Notes: generated by a model not told the origin, from the letters alone. Shown: positions 8,172 to 17,057, counted from the stretch's first letter. The stretch is DNA of 64,000 nucleotides from an uncultured Anaeromusa sp. (GCF_963668665.1 NZ_OY764901.1:486501-550500); one strand, 5' to 3'. Numbers and translations are program-made.

Positions 8172-9362
8172 ATGAAAACAGCAGAACGGGTTAACCGGCT
8201 GGGCATTGAGAATGCCTTTGAGGTTTTAAAGGAAGTTCAAAAGCTGGAAGCCCAAGGAAAACAGATCATCAGCTTCGCCATTGGCGAGCCTGATTTTGAC
8301 ACGCCGGAGCATATTAAGGAAGCCTGTGTTCAGGCGCTCCGTCATAACCGTACCCACTATAGCCCTTCCGCAGGTATTTTACCCTTGCGCCAGGCTATTG
8401 CCGACTATATCGGCCGCACGCGACAGATTTCGGCAGCGCCGGAGAATGTGGTAGTCACCCCTGGAGGCAAGCCAATTATTTACTACAGCATTCACGCCTT
8501 GGTCGATCCCGGAGACGAGGTCATTTATCCCAACCCCGGCTTCCCCATCTATGAGTCGGTGATTCGCTTTGTCGGCGGCGTCCCCATACCGGCGCCGCTT
8601 TTAGAAGAAAAAGGATTTTCACTAGATGTGGAGCATCTAGAAACGCTGATTACCCCTAAGACAAAATTAATCATCCTCAACAGCCCCCAAAATCCCACCG
8701 GCGGTCTCATCCCACTTGAGGATTTAAAACGCATCGCCGAATTGGCCATTCGCCATGACCTTTGGGTGCTTTCCGACGAGGTCTACAGCCGCCTAATCTA
8801 TGAAGGAGAGTTTGCCAGCATCGCCTCGCTCCCAGGCATGCAGGAACGCACCATTATCCTGGACGGTTTTTCCAAAACCTACGCCATGACCGGTTGGCGT
8901 CTGGGGTACGGCGTCATGAACAAGGACTTGGCGGAACTCGTAAGCCGTCTTGTTACCAACTGCGAATCCTGCACCAATACCTTCATTCAAGACGCCGCTG
9001 TTGCGGCTTTGACCGGCCCCCAAGAAGAGGTTGCTTCTATGGTGCAAGAGCTGCGCGAGCGCCGAGATCTGATTGTAGACGGCCTCAACGCCATCCCCGG
9101 CTTTAGCTGCCGCGCTCCTGGCGGCGCGTTTTACGCGTTTCCTAATGTGACCGAAGCCTGCGGTATCTACGGCTTCCGAGACGCCAAGGAGCTGCAGCAG
9201 TATTTACTGTACGAAGGCCATGTGGCGGTCCTGCCGCGCACGTCCTTCGGCCAGCGCCATGCCTTTGAGACTGAGGAATACCTGCGTTTTTCCTATGCGA
9301 CTTCGCCGGAGACAATCCGCGAGGGGTTAGCTCGTATCCGCAAGGCATTGGAGAGACGCTGA
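8172..9362 (+). CDS. PLP-dependent aminotransferase, aspartate aminotransferase-type (class I)
   Basis: 396 residues from the ATG at 8172, six bases after AGGAGG (8160-8165); an in-frame ATG at 8166 sits directly against that site and is less likely. Fold-type I features: FAIGEPDFDTPEHI near the N-terminus, NSPQNPTGG (binding Asn), DEVYSRLIY, and the Schiff-base lysine in DGFSKTYAMTGWRLGYG. The C-terminus contains LRFSYATSPETI with the carboxylate-binding Arg. It resembles the Ib subgroup (AspB/AspC-like) that transaminates aspartate, alanine or aromatic amino acids; substrate cannot be fixed from sequence. It precedes the peptide transporter operon but is separated by about 410 bp of repeats. 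Confidence 0.88.
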   Translation: MKTAERVNRLGIENAFEVLKEVQKLEAQGKQIISFAIGEPDFDTPEHIKEACVQALRHNRTHYSPSAGILPLRQAIADYIGRTRQISAAPENVVVTPGGKPIIYYSIHALVDPGDEVIYPNPGFPIYESVIRFVGGVPIPAPLLEEKGFSLDVEHLETLITPKTKLIILNSPQNPTGGLIPLEDLKRIAELAIRHDLWVLSDEVYSRLIYEGEFASIASLPGMQERTIILDGFSKTYAMTGWRLGYGVMNKDLAELVSRLVTNCESCTNTFIQDAAVAALTGPQEEVASMVQELRERRDLIVDGLNAIPGFSCRAPGGAFYAFPNVTEACGIYGFRDAKELQQYLLYEGHVAVLPRTSFGQRHAFETEEYLRFSYATSPETIREGLARIRKALERR

Positions 9363-9364
9363 AG

Positions 9365-9400
9365 TTTGAACAGGAGTAGAGTGAGGGTACGACGAAGCTA
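9365..9400 (+). repeat. purine-rich dispersed repeat, short copy
   Basis: Begins TTTGAACAGGAGTAGAG and ends in GAGGGTACGACGA. It lies three bases after the aminotransferase stop. At least 12 relatives are in the window. Confidence 0.6.
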
Positions 9401-9403
9401 CAA

Positions 9404-9450
9404 AATTCACACAGAGGATCAGAGGAAAGGCCAGAGTAAGCAGAGAGAAT
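9404..9450 (+). repeat. CAGAGGA-type purine-rich repeat
   Basis: Contains CACACAGAGGATCAGAGG and CCAGAGTAAGCAGAG. Related stretches are at 42437-42489 and 58304-58356. Function unknown. Confidence 0.45.
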
Positions 9451-9465
9451 AAAAGAATCAACAGG

Positions 9466-9546
9466 GAGATTGCCGCGTCGCTACGCTCCTCGCAACGACT
9501 GCAGGCTGGCTTTGCGCGTCATGGCGAGCGCCAGCGCGGCAATCTC
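9466..9546. repeat. hairpin repeat GAGATTGCCGCG...CGCGGCAATCTC
   Basis: Twelve-base complementary ends enclose about 57 bases including GTCGCTACGCTCCTCGCAACGAC. This resembles the GATTGC(C/T)(G/T)CG...CAATCTC intergenic repeats seen in many genomes. A diverged relative is at 62813-62895. Confidence 0.5.
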
Positions 9547-9587
9547 TCCGGTATAATTAAAAATGGAAACCCGTTTTCTTTAGTCCG

Positions 9588-9706
9588 TTCCAAGGAGCCA
9601 GTGCTTTTATGAGCACTCCGGCAAACATGGAGATTGTTTCGTCAGATGCGGAAGACAACGCAGGCATAGCGGGGCTATGCCGAGGCTTTCTGACAATATC
9701 TGACGG
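9588..9706 (-). repeat. left copy of a diverged inverted repeat flanking the peptide operon
   Basis: The reverse complement of this stretch aligns over its whole length, by eye at clearly more than half identity, to 14006-14125. Shared blocks include ATTGTCAGAAA, CCTCGGCA, CCGCTATGCCTGCGTT and GAGCACTCAT-like segments. It ends shortly before the dppB-like gene. Confidence 0.6.
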
Positions 9707-9774
9707 AAAAAGATCTTGTTTGCTGGATGATGCGCGTAAAGCAACAGCTCCTAAAAAAAGGAGGCGATCATTCT

Positions 9775-10707
9775 TTGCTACGTGACGTATTGCAGCGCTG
9801 CGCAGGGTCTTGCCTGGTGTTGCTGGCTATTGTTACTTTTACATTTTTTCTAATGCACGCCATTCCAGGCGGCCCGTTTACCGGGGAAAAGAATCTGCCG
9901 CCGGTGGTTTTAGCGCATCTGGAGGCGCACTACCATCTGCAAGACCCTTTGTGGAAGCAGTATGTTGATTACCTGCTGAATTTGGCGCAGCTGGATTTAG
10001 GGCCTTCCTTTAAATACGAGGGCCGCAGCGTCAACCAGATTATTGCCGAAAGCTTTCCAGTGTCTTTGCAGCTCGGCGCTAGCGCGCTGGTGCTGGCTTT
10101 GGGTGCGGGAATTCCCTTGGGCTGTCTGGGAGCTTTGCGCAAAAACCACTGGCAGGATCACGGGGCGATGGCCGTCGCGATTATCGGCATGTCCGTCCCC
10201 TCCTTCGTGCTGGCCACCTTGCTTGTGCAAGTTTTCGCGGTACAGTTGGGCTGGCTGCCGGCGGCGCTCTGGGAAAGTCCCGCCTCGCTCATTTTGCCAG
10301 CGCTTTCACTGGCCGCTTATCCTTTAGCGTTCATTGCCCGCCTGACACGCAGCGCCATGCTGGAGGTGCTGTCTCAAGACTACATCCGTACGGCCCGCGC
10401 TAAGGGCTTGAGCCTTTGGGGCACCGTTTACCGGCACGCTTTAAAAAACGCCCTCTTACCGGTAGTGACCTACCTCGGACCTATGGCGGCTTCCATTCTT
10501 ACAGGCAGTTTTGTGGTGGAAACCATTTTCGCCCTGCCCGGCTTAGGCCGACATTTCATCACCAGCATTTATAACCGCGATTATACGGTCATTCTCGGCG
10601 TAACCGTATTTTATAGCGTTCTTGTCATTGTTTTTAATTTAATAGTCGATCTTTTATATCCGCTGCTGGACCCTCGTATTAAGCGCTTCGAGAAAGGTGG
10701 TAACTGA
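9775..10707 (+). CDS. dppB: peptide/nickel ABC transporter permease, DppB/OppB type
   Basis: About 310 residues. An in-frame ATG lies at 9727, but AAGGAGG at 9758-9764 points to the TTG at 9775, which gives the normal family N-terminus (LLRDVLQRCAGSCLVLLAIVTFTFFLMHAIPGGPF). Six membrane segments are expected. The EAA loop LSQDYIRTARAKGLSLWGTVYRHALKNALLPVV, which contacts the ATPase, is intact, and the C-terminus YPLLDPRIK is typical. It forms the channel with the next gene product for import of oligopeptides or similar solutes. First gene of a tight four-gene unit with the permease partner, a hydrolase and a binding lipoprotein. No ATPase genes follow in this window. Confidence 0.9.
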   Translation: MLRDVLQRCAGSCLVLLAIVTFTFFLMHAIPGGPFTGEKNLPPVVLAHLEAHYHLQDPLWKQYVDYLLNLAQLDLGPSFKYEGRSVNQIIAESFPVSLQLGASALVLALGAGIPLGCLGALRKNHWQDHGAMAVAIIGMSVPSFVLATLLVQVFAVQLGWLPAALWESPASLILPALSLAAYPLAFIARLTRSAMLEVLSQDYIRTARAKGLSLWGTVYRHALKNALLPVVTYLGPMAASILTGSFVVETIFALPGLGRHFITSIYNRDYTVILGVTVFYSVLVIVFNLIVDLLYPLLDPRIKRFEKGGN

Positions 10708-11576
10708 TGAACCAGCCTGAATGCACCCAAAATCTTTTACCGCCTCCAGCTTCGCCCTGGCAGCGTCTCCAGCGCCATAAGGCGGCTATGGCGGGTTTAT
10801 ATTTTCTTGGCGCTCTCTTTTTGATTTGCTTGTTTTTCCCTATGCTTTCCTCTCTTTCCTATGCGGATCAAAACCTCTGGGAAGCCAACGCCGGGCCTAG
10901 CGCTGCGCATTGGTTCGGCACCGACTCGCTGGGACGGGATCTGTTTATCCGCGTTCTTTACGGCGCTCGCATTTCGTTAGCCATCGGCGTCGCCGCCAGC
11001 GTCATTAACCTTTTGATCGGCGTCACCTACGGCGGCATCGCCGGTTTCTTCGGCGGACGCACGGACCGCATCATGATGCATTTGGTGGACATTCTTTACG
11101 GCATCCCCATGCTGCTTTACGTCATTTTGCTGATGGTGCTGTTAAAACCTGGCTTGACCAATCTGTTTCTGGCGTTAGGCATTGCCTACTGGCTGGGCAT
11201 GGCGCGCATTGTCCGCAGCCAGATTCTAACTTTAAAAGAGCGGGAATTCGTCTTGGCCGCCCGCTCCTTGGGACTAAGTCCTTGGCGCATTCTTTTCCGC
11301 CATCTGCTGCCCAACTGCAGCGGCCCCATCCTGGTAACGATGACGCTAGCCATCCCGGAAGCGATTTTCGCCGAAGCCTTTTTAAGCTTCATCGGTTTGG
11401 GTGTTGCCGCTCCCATGGCTAGCTGGGGCGTCCTGGCGTCCGAGGGGCTGACAAGCGTCCGTTCCTATCCCTACCAGCTCCTCTTTCCGTCTTTGGCCAT
11501 CAGCCTTACCATGCTGGCCTTCAACTTCCTTGGTGACGGGTTGCGCGACGCCTTGGATCCTCACAGCAAACGTTAG
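10707..11576 (+). CDS. dppC: peptide/nickel ABC transporter permease, DppC/OppC type
   Basis: 289 residues. Its ATG overlaps the TGA of the preceding permease (ATGA), so translation is coupled; GAAAGGTGG lies upstream. The N-terminal OppC segment and first membrane helix (about 30-50) are followed by HWFGTDSLGRDLFIRVLYGARISLAIG, a DppC hallmark, then the EAA loop LKEREFVLAARSLGLSPWRILFRHLLPNC. The C-terminus NFLGDGLRDALDPH is characteristic. It pairs with the DppB-like subunit in the inner membrane. Confidence 0.92.
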   Translation: MNQPECTQNLLPPPASPWQRLQRHKAAMAGLYFLGALFLICLFFPMLSSLSYADQNLWEANAGPSAAHWFGTDSLGRDLFIRVLYGARISLAIGVAASVINLLIGVTYGGIAGFFGGRTDRIMMHLVDILYGIPMLLYVILLMVLLKPGLTNLFLALGIAYWLGMARIVRSQILTLKEREFVLAARSLGLSPWRILFRHLLPNCSGPILVTMTLAIPEAIFAEAFLSFIGLGVAAPMASWGVLASEGLTSVRSYPYQLLFPSLAISLTMLAFNFLGDGLRDALDPHSKR

Positions 11577-11587
11577 GAGGCTTTTTT

Positions 11588-12376
11588 ATGAAGCACTTAC
11601 ATACAAAATTAGAACAACTTGCCGCAAGCTGTCCTTGCCGTTGGAGCGTCATCGTTACTGACGACGCCGGGCATGACTTATACTCAGTTCGGCCGGATAT
11701 TATCTACCCTTCGGCCAGCATGATCAAGGTACCCATCCTCTTTGAAATTCTGCGCCAAGCGGCTGCAGGAACAGTATGCCTCCAAGAGACGCTGTCCCCC
11801 TCCGCTTCCTGCCGCGTCGGCGGCGCCGGCATTTTAAAAGAGCTAAACCTGTCCCTGCCTCTGAACATCCGCGATTTGTGCGTTTTGATGATCTCCCTCA
11901 GCGACAACACCGCCACGAATACTCTCATCGAACGAGTAGGCATGACGGCGGTAAACCAAACGATGAGCAACCTGGGCCTTACCCATACCCGATTGCAGCG
12001 CCGCATGATGGATTTTGCCGCCGCCGCAGCGGGACTGCAAAACGAAACCAGCGCCGCTGACATGGCCAAACTGTATCAGCTTCTTCTCCATGCGCAAGGA
12101 CTGCCGCCTTCGTACGCCGCACTGGCTTTAAACATTCTTAAGAGCCAGCAGATTCGAGACAAAATCCCCTTCTACCTGCCGGAGAGCCTGTCTTTGGCCC
12201 ACAAAACCGGCACCTTGGACGGCGTCGAGCATGACGGCGGTATTATGTACCTGCCTGCGGGTCCTTTTATTGTCTGCATTTTCGCCGACGGACTGCAAAA
12301 CAACGCCCACGGGCTGCAGCTCATCGCTCAGATGGGCCGCGCTATCTACGACGCCTTGCTGCAGGAGGAAAGCTAA
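11588..12376 (+). CDS. class A beta-lactamase-like serine hydrolase
   Basis: 262 residues, start after TAGGAGG. Serine-hydrolase motifs are present: SASMIKV (Ser-x-x-Lys nucleophile, about 38-41), SDN in LSDNTATN, and KTG in HKTGTLDGVEHDGG. The omega-loop ExxLN glutamate of true class A beta-lactamases is not visible; the equivalent stretch reads MMDFAAAAAGLQNETS. No signal peptide is seen, so it may act in the cytoplasm. Together these suggest a beta-lactamase2-family amidase or peptidase rather than an antibiotic-resistance enzyme. Located inside the peptide transporter unit, next to the OppA gene, so it may process an imported peptide or muropeptide (inference). Confidence 0.8.
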   Translation: MKHLHTKLEQLAASCPCRWSVIVTDDAGHDLYSVRPDIIYPSASMIKVPILFEILRQAAAGTVCLQETLSPSASCRVGGAGILKELNLSLPLNIRDLCVLMISLSDNTATNTLIERVGMTAVNQTMSNLGLTHTRLQRRMMDFAAAAAGLQNETSAADMAKLYQLLLHAQGLPPSYAALALNILKSQQIRDKIPFYLPESLSLAHKTGTLDGVEHDGGIMYLPAGPFIVCIFADGLQNNAHGLQLIAQMGRAIYDALLQEES

Positions 12377-13971
12377 TGCGTATTTCCTTGCGCCAGCTTG
12401 CTGTGCTTCTGCTGCTGGTCGTTCTAACCGCCACAGGCTGCAGTCGTCAACCGCAGCAAACCGCAAACACGCTGCGCTATGTATTGGAAGCCGAGCCCGC
12501 CACCTTAGATCCGGCTAAATCCACGGCCATCCCGGAATCTTTGGCCGAGCTGCAGCTTTTTGAAGGACTGACCCGTCTGGATGCTAAAGACCGGCCCCTG
12601 CCTGGCGTGGCGACGCAGTGGGAAATTTCCGCCGACGGCCTGCGCTACATCTTCCACCTGCGCCCAGACGCCCGCTGGTCTAACGGCGAGGCTCTCACCG
12701 CTCATGATTTTGTCTATTCCTGGCGACGCGCTTTAGACCCGGAAACGGCTTCGGAAAACTCCTATATGCTGTACGCGCTGAAAAACGGCCAAGCCTTCAA
12801 CGAAAAAGAGGCTGCCCCCGAAGACGTCGGCGTCCGCGCTCTGGATGAGCGCACGCTGGAAGTCACTTTGGAAAAGCCCACCGCTTACTTTCTCAGCTTG
12901 GCTTCGTTCCATGCTTTTTATCCCGTTCACCGCGCCAGTATTGAAAAAGCGCCGGAAAGCTGGTCTTCCCAAGCGGAAACGCTTATCGGCAACGGCCCCT
13001 TTCGCCTGACCGGCTGGGTGCATCACGGCAGCTTATCCTTCGCCAAAAATCCCTACTATCGCGATGCCGCCTCCATCCGTTTGGTCGGCATGTACTGGCC
13101 CATCGTGGACGCCCAGGCCACCCGTCTGACACTGGTGGAAACCGGCCAAGCGGATATGATGGTCGAGCCGCCAGTAGTAGAGCATGACCGCCTGCAAAAA
13201 GAAGGCCTCCTGCGCATCGCCCCCTATCTGGGCCTCTATTATTACGTTTTCAACACCCAAGCGCCGCCATTTGACCGCCTGGAAGTGCGCCGCGCCTTCG
13301 CGCTGTCCTTTCAACGTCAAGCACTGATTACCCACGTAGTCAAAGGAGGCAAGCTTCCGGCCTACGCCTGGGTGCCTCCGGGCCTCACCAATCCGGCTAC
13401 CGGCCTTGATTTTCGTCAAGAAGGCGGCGATCTAAGCCGCGAAGATGCAGCCGCCGCCAAAGAAGCGCTGCAAAAAGCAGGCTACGGAAATGCGCTGCCG
13501 CCAGTCACGCTGCTTTTCAACACCGGCGAAATGCATAAGGCCATCGCCGAAGCCGCTCAAGAGATGTGGAAGCAAAGCTTGGGAGTCGCCGTCACCTTGA
13601 CCAATCAGGAATCAAAAGTCTTTCTGGCGTCCCGCACGCGCGGCGAGTTCCAAATCGCCCGCGCTTCTTGGATTGGCGACTACGCTGATCCCATGACCTT
13701 TTTGGATGTTTTCAAGGACGCCACAAACGACGCCAGGTATCAAAATCCACGCTATAACGCGTTGATTGAAGAGGCGCAAAGCGCGCTCGATCCGGCGCGC
13801 CGCATGGCGGCCATGCACGAAGCGGAGCAAATTCTCCTTGATGACGCTGTCATCTTGCCTATTTACTACACCACCCAGCCCTATGTAGCCAGCCCTCGCC
13901 TGCAAGGCGTCTCCTGGTCAGTACTGGGCTTGGCGGATTTCAAGGATTCCTACCTATTAGAAAACCGCTAA
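12376..13971 (+). CDS. oppA: peptide-binding lipoprotein, OppA/DppA family (SBP_bac_5)
   Basis: 531 residues. ATG overlaps the TAA of the preceding hydrolase gene; GAGGAAAGC is upstream. A lipoprotein signal runs to Cys22 (LLLLVVLTATGC). The mature part carries SBP_bac_5 signatures: LRYVLEAEPATLDPAKSTAIPESLAELQLFEGL near the start, a domain with LRYIFHLRPDARWSNGEALTAHDFVYSWRRALDP, and a C-terminal half with RASWIGDYADPMTFLDVF, where the WxGDYxDP region lines the oligopeptide pocket in OppA. It delivers peptides to the DppB/DppC channel at the membrane surface. Confidence 0.92.
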   Translation: MRISLRQLAVLLLLVVLTATGCSRQPQQTANTLRYVLEAEPATLDPAKSTAIPESLAELQLFEGLTRLDAKDRPLPGVATQWEISADGLRYIFHLRPDARWSNGEALTAHDFVYSWRRALDPETASENSYMLYALKNGQAFNEKEAAPEDVGVRALDERTLEVTLEKPTAYFLSLASFHAFYPVHRASIEKAPESWSSQAETLIGNGPFRLTGWVHHGSLSFAKNPYYRDAASIRLVGMYWPIVDAQATRLTLVETGQADMMVEPPVVEHDRLQKEGLLRIAPYLGLYYYVFNTQAPPFDRLEVRRAFALSFQRQALITHVVKGGKLPAYAWVPPGLTNPATGLDFRQEGGDLSREDAAAAKEALQKAGYGNALPPVTLLFNTGEMHKAIAEAAQEMWKQSLGVAVTLTNQESKVFLASRTRGEFQIARASWIGDYADPMTFLDVFKDATNDARYQNPRYNALIEEAQSALDPARRMAAMHEAEQILLDDAVILPIYYTTQPYVASPRLQGVSWSVLGLADFKDSYLLENR

Positions 13972-14005
13972 TTTATTCGTATCTCACGCTCAAATGGTCA
14001 TTTTT

Positions 14006-14125
14006 CCGTCATACATTGTCAGAAATCCTCGGCAGAGCGCCGCTATGCCTGCGTTTTCTTCCTCGTCTGCCGAAAAAAGCCCTCATTTGAGCGGAGCACT
14101 CATTAAATCATCGGCTTTCTTGGAA
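14006..14125 (+). repeat. right copy of the inverted repeat flanking the peptide operon
   Basis: Aligns to the reverse complement of 9588-9706 (see that entry). It begins 35 bp after the oppA stop. Confidence 0.6.
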
Positions 14126-14213
14126 AATTTCCCAAGATAACCTATAGTCACATGAAAGTACAACTAAAAAAGATCATTTCCATAACCATTTACCTATAGA
14201 AAGGTTTAGAGTA

Positions 14214-15176
14214 ATGAAATCATTAATCAAACCGCGCCCGTTACGACAGGGTGATACGATCGGCCTTGTAGCGCCGGCTAGTCCAGGAAAGGCGGAGGAA
14301 TTGGAGCAAGGCGTGCGCTGGCTGCAGGCGCAGGGCTTCCAGGTCAGCCTAGGCAAGAGCGCCGCTTATACTGACGGCATCTGCGCCGGCGACGATGCCC
14401 TACGCGTTGATGATTTGCATACTTTTTTTGCCGATCCTAGCATTGCAGGCATTCTCTGCATACGCGGCGGCTACGGCAGCATGCGTCTTTTGCCGCAGTT
14501 GGATTACGAACTGATCAAGCGCCACCCCAAGGTGTTTATGGGCTATAGCGACATTACCGCGCTGCACACGGTGTTGCAGCAGCAATGCGGCTTGGTGAGC
14601 TTTCACGGCCCCATGGCGGCTTCGGATTTTGGCCGGGAGCCACTATCTGATTTTACCTGTAAGCACTCGCTTCGAGCTCTTACCAGCACCAACCCGCTTG
14701 GCGAGCTGCCCACGCCGCCTGCCGGAGCGACCCCTTTTTTTCTGGTTCCCGGAGAGACGTCCGGCCCTCTGTGCGGGGGCAATCTCAGCTTGATTACCGC
14801 CACCTTGGGCACGCCGTACGAACTGGATACTGCCGGACGCATTCTTTGCCTGGAAGAAGTGGGCGAAGCGCCTTACCGTCTGGACAGACTGCTGACGCAG
14901 CTGCACCTTGCCGGTAAGCTGCAGGCGGCAGCAGCCATTGTCATGGGCGTCTGCAGCAACTGCGACAGCGAAGAAGACCCGCCCGGCCAGCGCACTGTCG
15001 ATGTGCTGCGCGAACGCCTTGGTTCTTTAGGCAAGCCTGTTCTTTGCGACGTTTCCTTTGGGCATACGTCGGACAAACTTACGCTGCCTTTGGGCGTCCA
15101 GGCTATGGTTTCGCCGCGAGCCGGCCTAGTCCTGACAGAAGCCGCTTTAGAGGAGGCCCCTGCTAATGTTTACTGA
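14214..15176 (+). CDS. ldcA: LD-carboxypeptidase (S66 family, LdcA/MccF-like)
   Basis: 320 residues, start preceded by AGAAAGG. S66 features: N-terminal RPLRQGDTIGLVAPASP, GIRGGYGSMRLLPQLDYELI, nucleophile elbow MGYSDITAL (Ser about 113), Glu in CLEEVGEAPYRLDRLLTQL, and His in FGHTSDKLTLPLG. The family removes the terminal D-alanine from murein tetrapeptides during wall recycling, or, as MccF, cleaves microcin-type conjugates. Its 3' end overlaps the M20 gene by 11 bp. With the peptide transporter just upstream this suggests murein-peptide or dipeptide salvage. Confidence 0.88.
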   Translation: MKSLIKPRPLRQGDTIGLVAPASPGKAEELEQGVRWLQAQGFQVSLGKSAAYTDGICAGDDALRVDDLHTFFADPSIAGILCIRGGYGSMRLLPQLDYELIKRHPKVFMGYSDITALHTVLQQQCGLVSFHGPMAASDFGREPLSDFTCKHSLRALTSTNPLGELPTPPAGATPFFLVPGETSGPLCGGNLSLITATLGTPYELDTAGRILCLEEVGEAPYRLDRLLTQLHLAGKLQAAAAIVMGVCSNCDSEEDPPGQRTVDVLRERLGSLGKPVLCDVSFGHTSDKLTLPLGVQAMVSPRAGLVLTEAALEEAPANVY

Positions 15177-16308
15177 AGAAAAAAAACGTCTTTGCCAAAA
15201 AGTCGACGCTCTGGAAGCGGAAATGACCCGACTCAGCCTGGCTTTGCACGCACGGCCGGAACTGGGAAATGAAGAATACGAAGCAGCGCAACTTTTGACC
15301 GACGCCAGCCGCATGCAAGGCTTTCACGTAACCCAAGGCGTCGCCGGTCTTCCCACGTCGTTTCTGGCCAAACGCGGCGACAGCGGCCCTAAAATCGCTT
15401 TTTTAGCCGAATACGACGCACTGCCTGGTCTTGGTCATGCCTGCGGACACAATCTGATCGCTTCGATGAGCTTTGGCGCAGCCGCTGCCTTCGCCGCCTT
15501 AACGACAAGCCAAGCACAAACCTATTTTATCGGCTGCCCGGCGGAAGAAACCCAAGGCGGCAAGATCGCTTTGACTAACGCTGGCGTATTTAACGGCTTT
15601 GACGCCGTTTTCATTATTCATCCCAGCGACGAAACCACCTTAGGCGGCACATCCCTGGCATCCCACCCCTTATGCGTGCGCTTTCACGGCCGCGAGGCTC
15701 ACGTAGCCAGCCGCAGCGAACGCGGCATTAACGCCCTGGATGCGCTGGTGCTTTTTTATCAAGGGCTGCAGGGACTGCGGCTGCGTTTTGGCGAGCAAGC
15801 ACTCATTGCCGGTATCATTACCGCTGGCGGCACAGCGCCCAACATCGTCCCCGCCTTGGCGGAGATGAAATGCACGGTGCGCTCCCTTAGCAGCGACTAT
15901 TTGGAACAGCAGGTGCTTCCCGCCGTCCGCGCTCTGGCGACCGGCATAGCTGAAGGCACTGGCGCAACGGTAACGTTGGAGCACTATGAACCGCTGTTTA
16001 AGGAACTTATCCAGAATACTGACCTTGCGGCTTATTTTGCGGAAAATCTGCGTCTTCTCGGCGAACCAGTCCGCCAGTTGCCAGACAACGACGCTGGCGG
16101 CTCCACGGACGTAGGCAATGTCAGCCATGTAGCGCCGACACTGCACCCGGAACTGTCTATTGGGGCCGGTTTGACAGCTCATACGCCTGCTTTCGCCCAA
16201 GCCGCCGGTTCCGCTGCAGCCCAAAAACGAGCCCTTATCGGCGCCAAAGCCATGGCCATGAGCGCCTGGGATATATGCTTACAGAACACCAAAAGGAGTT
16301 TACTATGA
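15166..16308 (+). CDS. M20 family amidohydrolase/peptidase (AbgB-like)
   Basis: 380 residues; GAGGAGG upstream within the end of the LD-carboxypeptidase gene. The N-terminal helix (EKKRLCQKVDALEAEMTRLSLALHARPELGNEEYEAAQLL) and LAEYDALPGLGHACGHNLIASMSFGAAAAF carry metal ligands of the M20D group; PAEETQGGKIAL supplies the catalytic glutamate region. The dimerisation domain lies around 170-290. Relatives hydrolyse p-aminobenzoyl-glutamate, N-acyl amino acids or dipeptides. It overlaps xth by 4 bp downstream. Substrate unknown; salvage of imported peptides fits the context. Confidence 0.87.
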   Translation: MFTEEKKRLCQKVDALEAEMTRLSLALHARPELGNEEYEAAQLLTDASRMQGFHVTQGVAGLPTSFLAKRGDSGPKIAFLAEYDALPGLGHACGHNLIASMSFGAAAAFAALTTSQAQTYFIGCPAEETQGGKIALTNAGVFNGFDAVFIIHPSDETTLGGTSLASHPLCVRFHGREAHVASRSERGINALDALVLFYQGLQGLRLRFGEQALIAGIITAGGTAPNIVPALAEMKCTVRSLSSDYLEQQVLPAVRALATGIAEGTGATVTLEHYEPLFKELIQNTDLAAYFAENLRLLGEPVRQLPDNDAGGSTDVGNVSHVAPTLHPELSIGAGLTAHTPAFAQAAGSAAAQKRALIGAKAMAMSAWDICLQNTKRSLL

Positions 16309-17057
16309 AATTTATTTCTTGGAACGTCAACGGCCTGCGCGCCTGTCTAGGCAAAGGCTTTAACGACTTTTTTCAGCAAAGCGACGCCGACTTCTTCTGC
16401 GTGCAAGAAACGAAAATGCAGCCGCACCAAGCGGAATTGGACTTTCCAGGATACGAGCAGTACTGGAACAGCGCCGTCAAAAAAGGGTATTCCGGCACGG
16501 CCGTCTTTACTCGTCATACGCCGCTCTCCGTACGCTTGGGCATGGGCCTGGAAGAGCACGATCAGGAAGGACGCCTGCTTACGCTGGAGTATCCGGATTT
16601 TTTCCTGGTTAATGTCTACACTCCCAACTCTCAGCGAGAATTGGCGCGTTTGGATTACCGCATGCAGTGGGAAAACGATTTCCGCCGCTACTTGGCAAAG
16701 CTGGATACAGAAAAAGCGGTCATTCTGTGCGGCGACATCAACGTCGCCCATCAGGAAATCGACATTAAAAATCCTAAAAGCAATCGCCGCAACGCAGGCT
16801 TCACTGATGAAGAACGCGGCAAAATGAGTGAACTCCTCATGGAAGGTTTCACAGATACCTTCCGCTACCTTTATCCAGCGCGCGAAAACGCCTATACCTG
16901 GTGGTCCTACATGATGAAGGCCCGCGATCGCAATGTTGGTTGGCGCATTGACTATTTTCTCGTCTCCGACCGCCTGCAGGATCGAATCAAAGAAGCGATG
17001 ATTTACGCCGATATTATGGGCAGCGATCATTGCCCGGTGGGGCTAGAACTGAAGTAA
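16305..17057 (+). CDS. xth: exodeoxyribonuclease III
   Basis: 250 residues from the ATG at 16305, which follows AAAGGAG and overlaps the M20 stop (ATGA). An upstream in-frame start would add residues unlike the family. The AP endonuclease/exonuclease III fold is clear: MKFISWNVNGLRA, CVQETKMQ (metal Glu), YSGTAVFTR, VNVYTPNS, CGDINVAHQEIDI (catalytic Asp/Asn), WRIDYFLVSD and GSDHCPVGL (catalytic Asp-His). It cuts DNA at abasic sites and trims 3' ends in base-excision repair. Placement after peptidase genes is probably just shared transcription. Confidence 0.95.
   Translation: MKFISWNVNGLRACLGKGFNDFFQQSDADFFCVQETKMQPHQAELDFPGYEQYWNSAVKKGYSGTAVFTRHTPLSVRLGMGLEEHDQEGRLLTLEYPDFFLVNVYTPNSQRELARLDYRMQWENDFRRYLAKLDTEKAVILCGDINVAHQEIDIKNPKSNRRNAGFTDEERGKMSELLMEGFTDTFRYLYPARENAYTWWSYMMKARDRNVGWRIDYFLVSDRLQDRIKEAMIYADIMGSDHCPVGLELK

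Noticed and set aside
11588..12376. Antibiotic-resistance class A beta-lactamase
   Set aside because: No signal peptide and no omega-loop ExxLN glutamate; more likely a peptide or amide hydrolase.
9588..14125. Composite transposon carrying the peptide operon
   Set aside because: The flanking repeats are diverged, encode nothing, and no transposase or target duplication is seen; reported only as inverted repeats.
16347..17030. 227-codon minus-strand frame
   Set aside because: Antisense to exonuclease III, which has all catalytic motifs.
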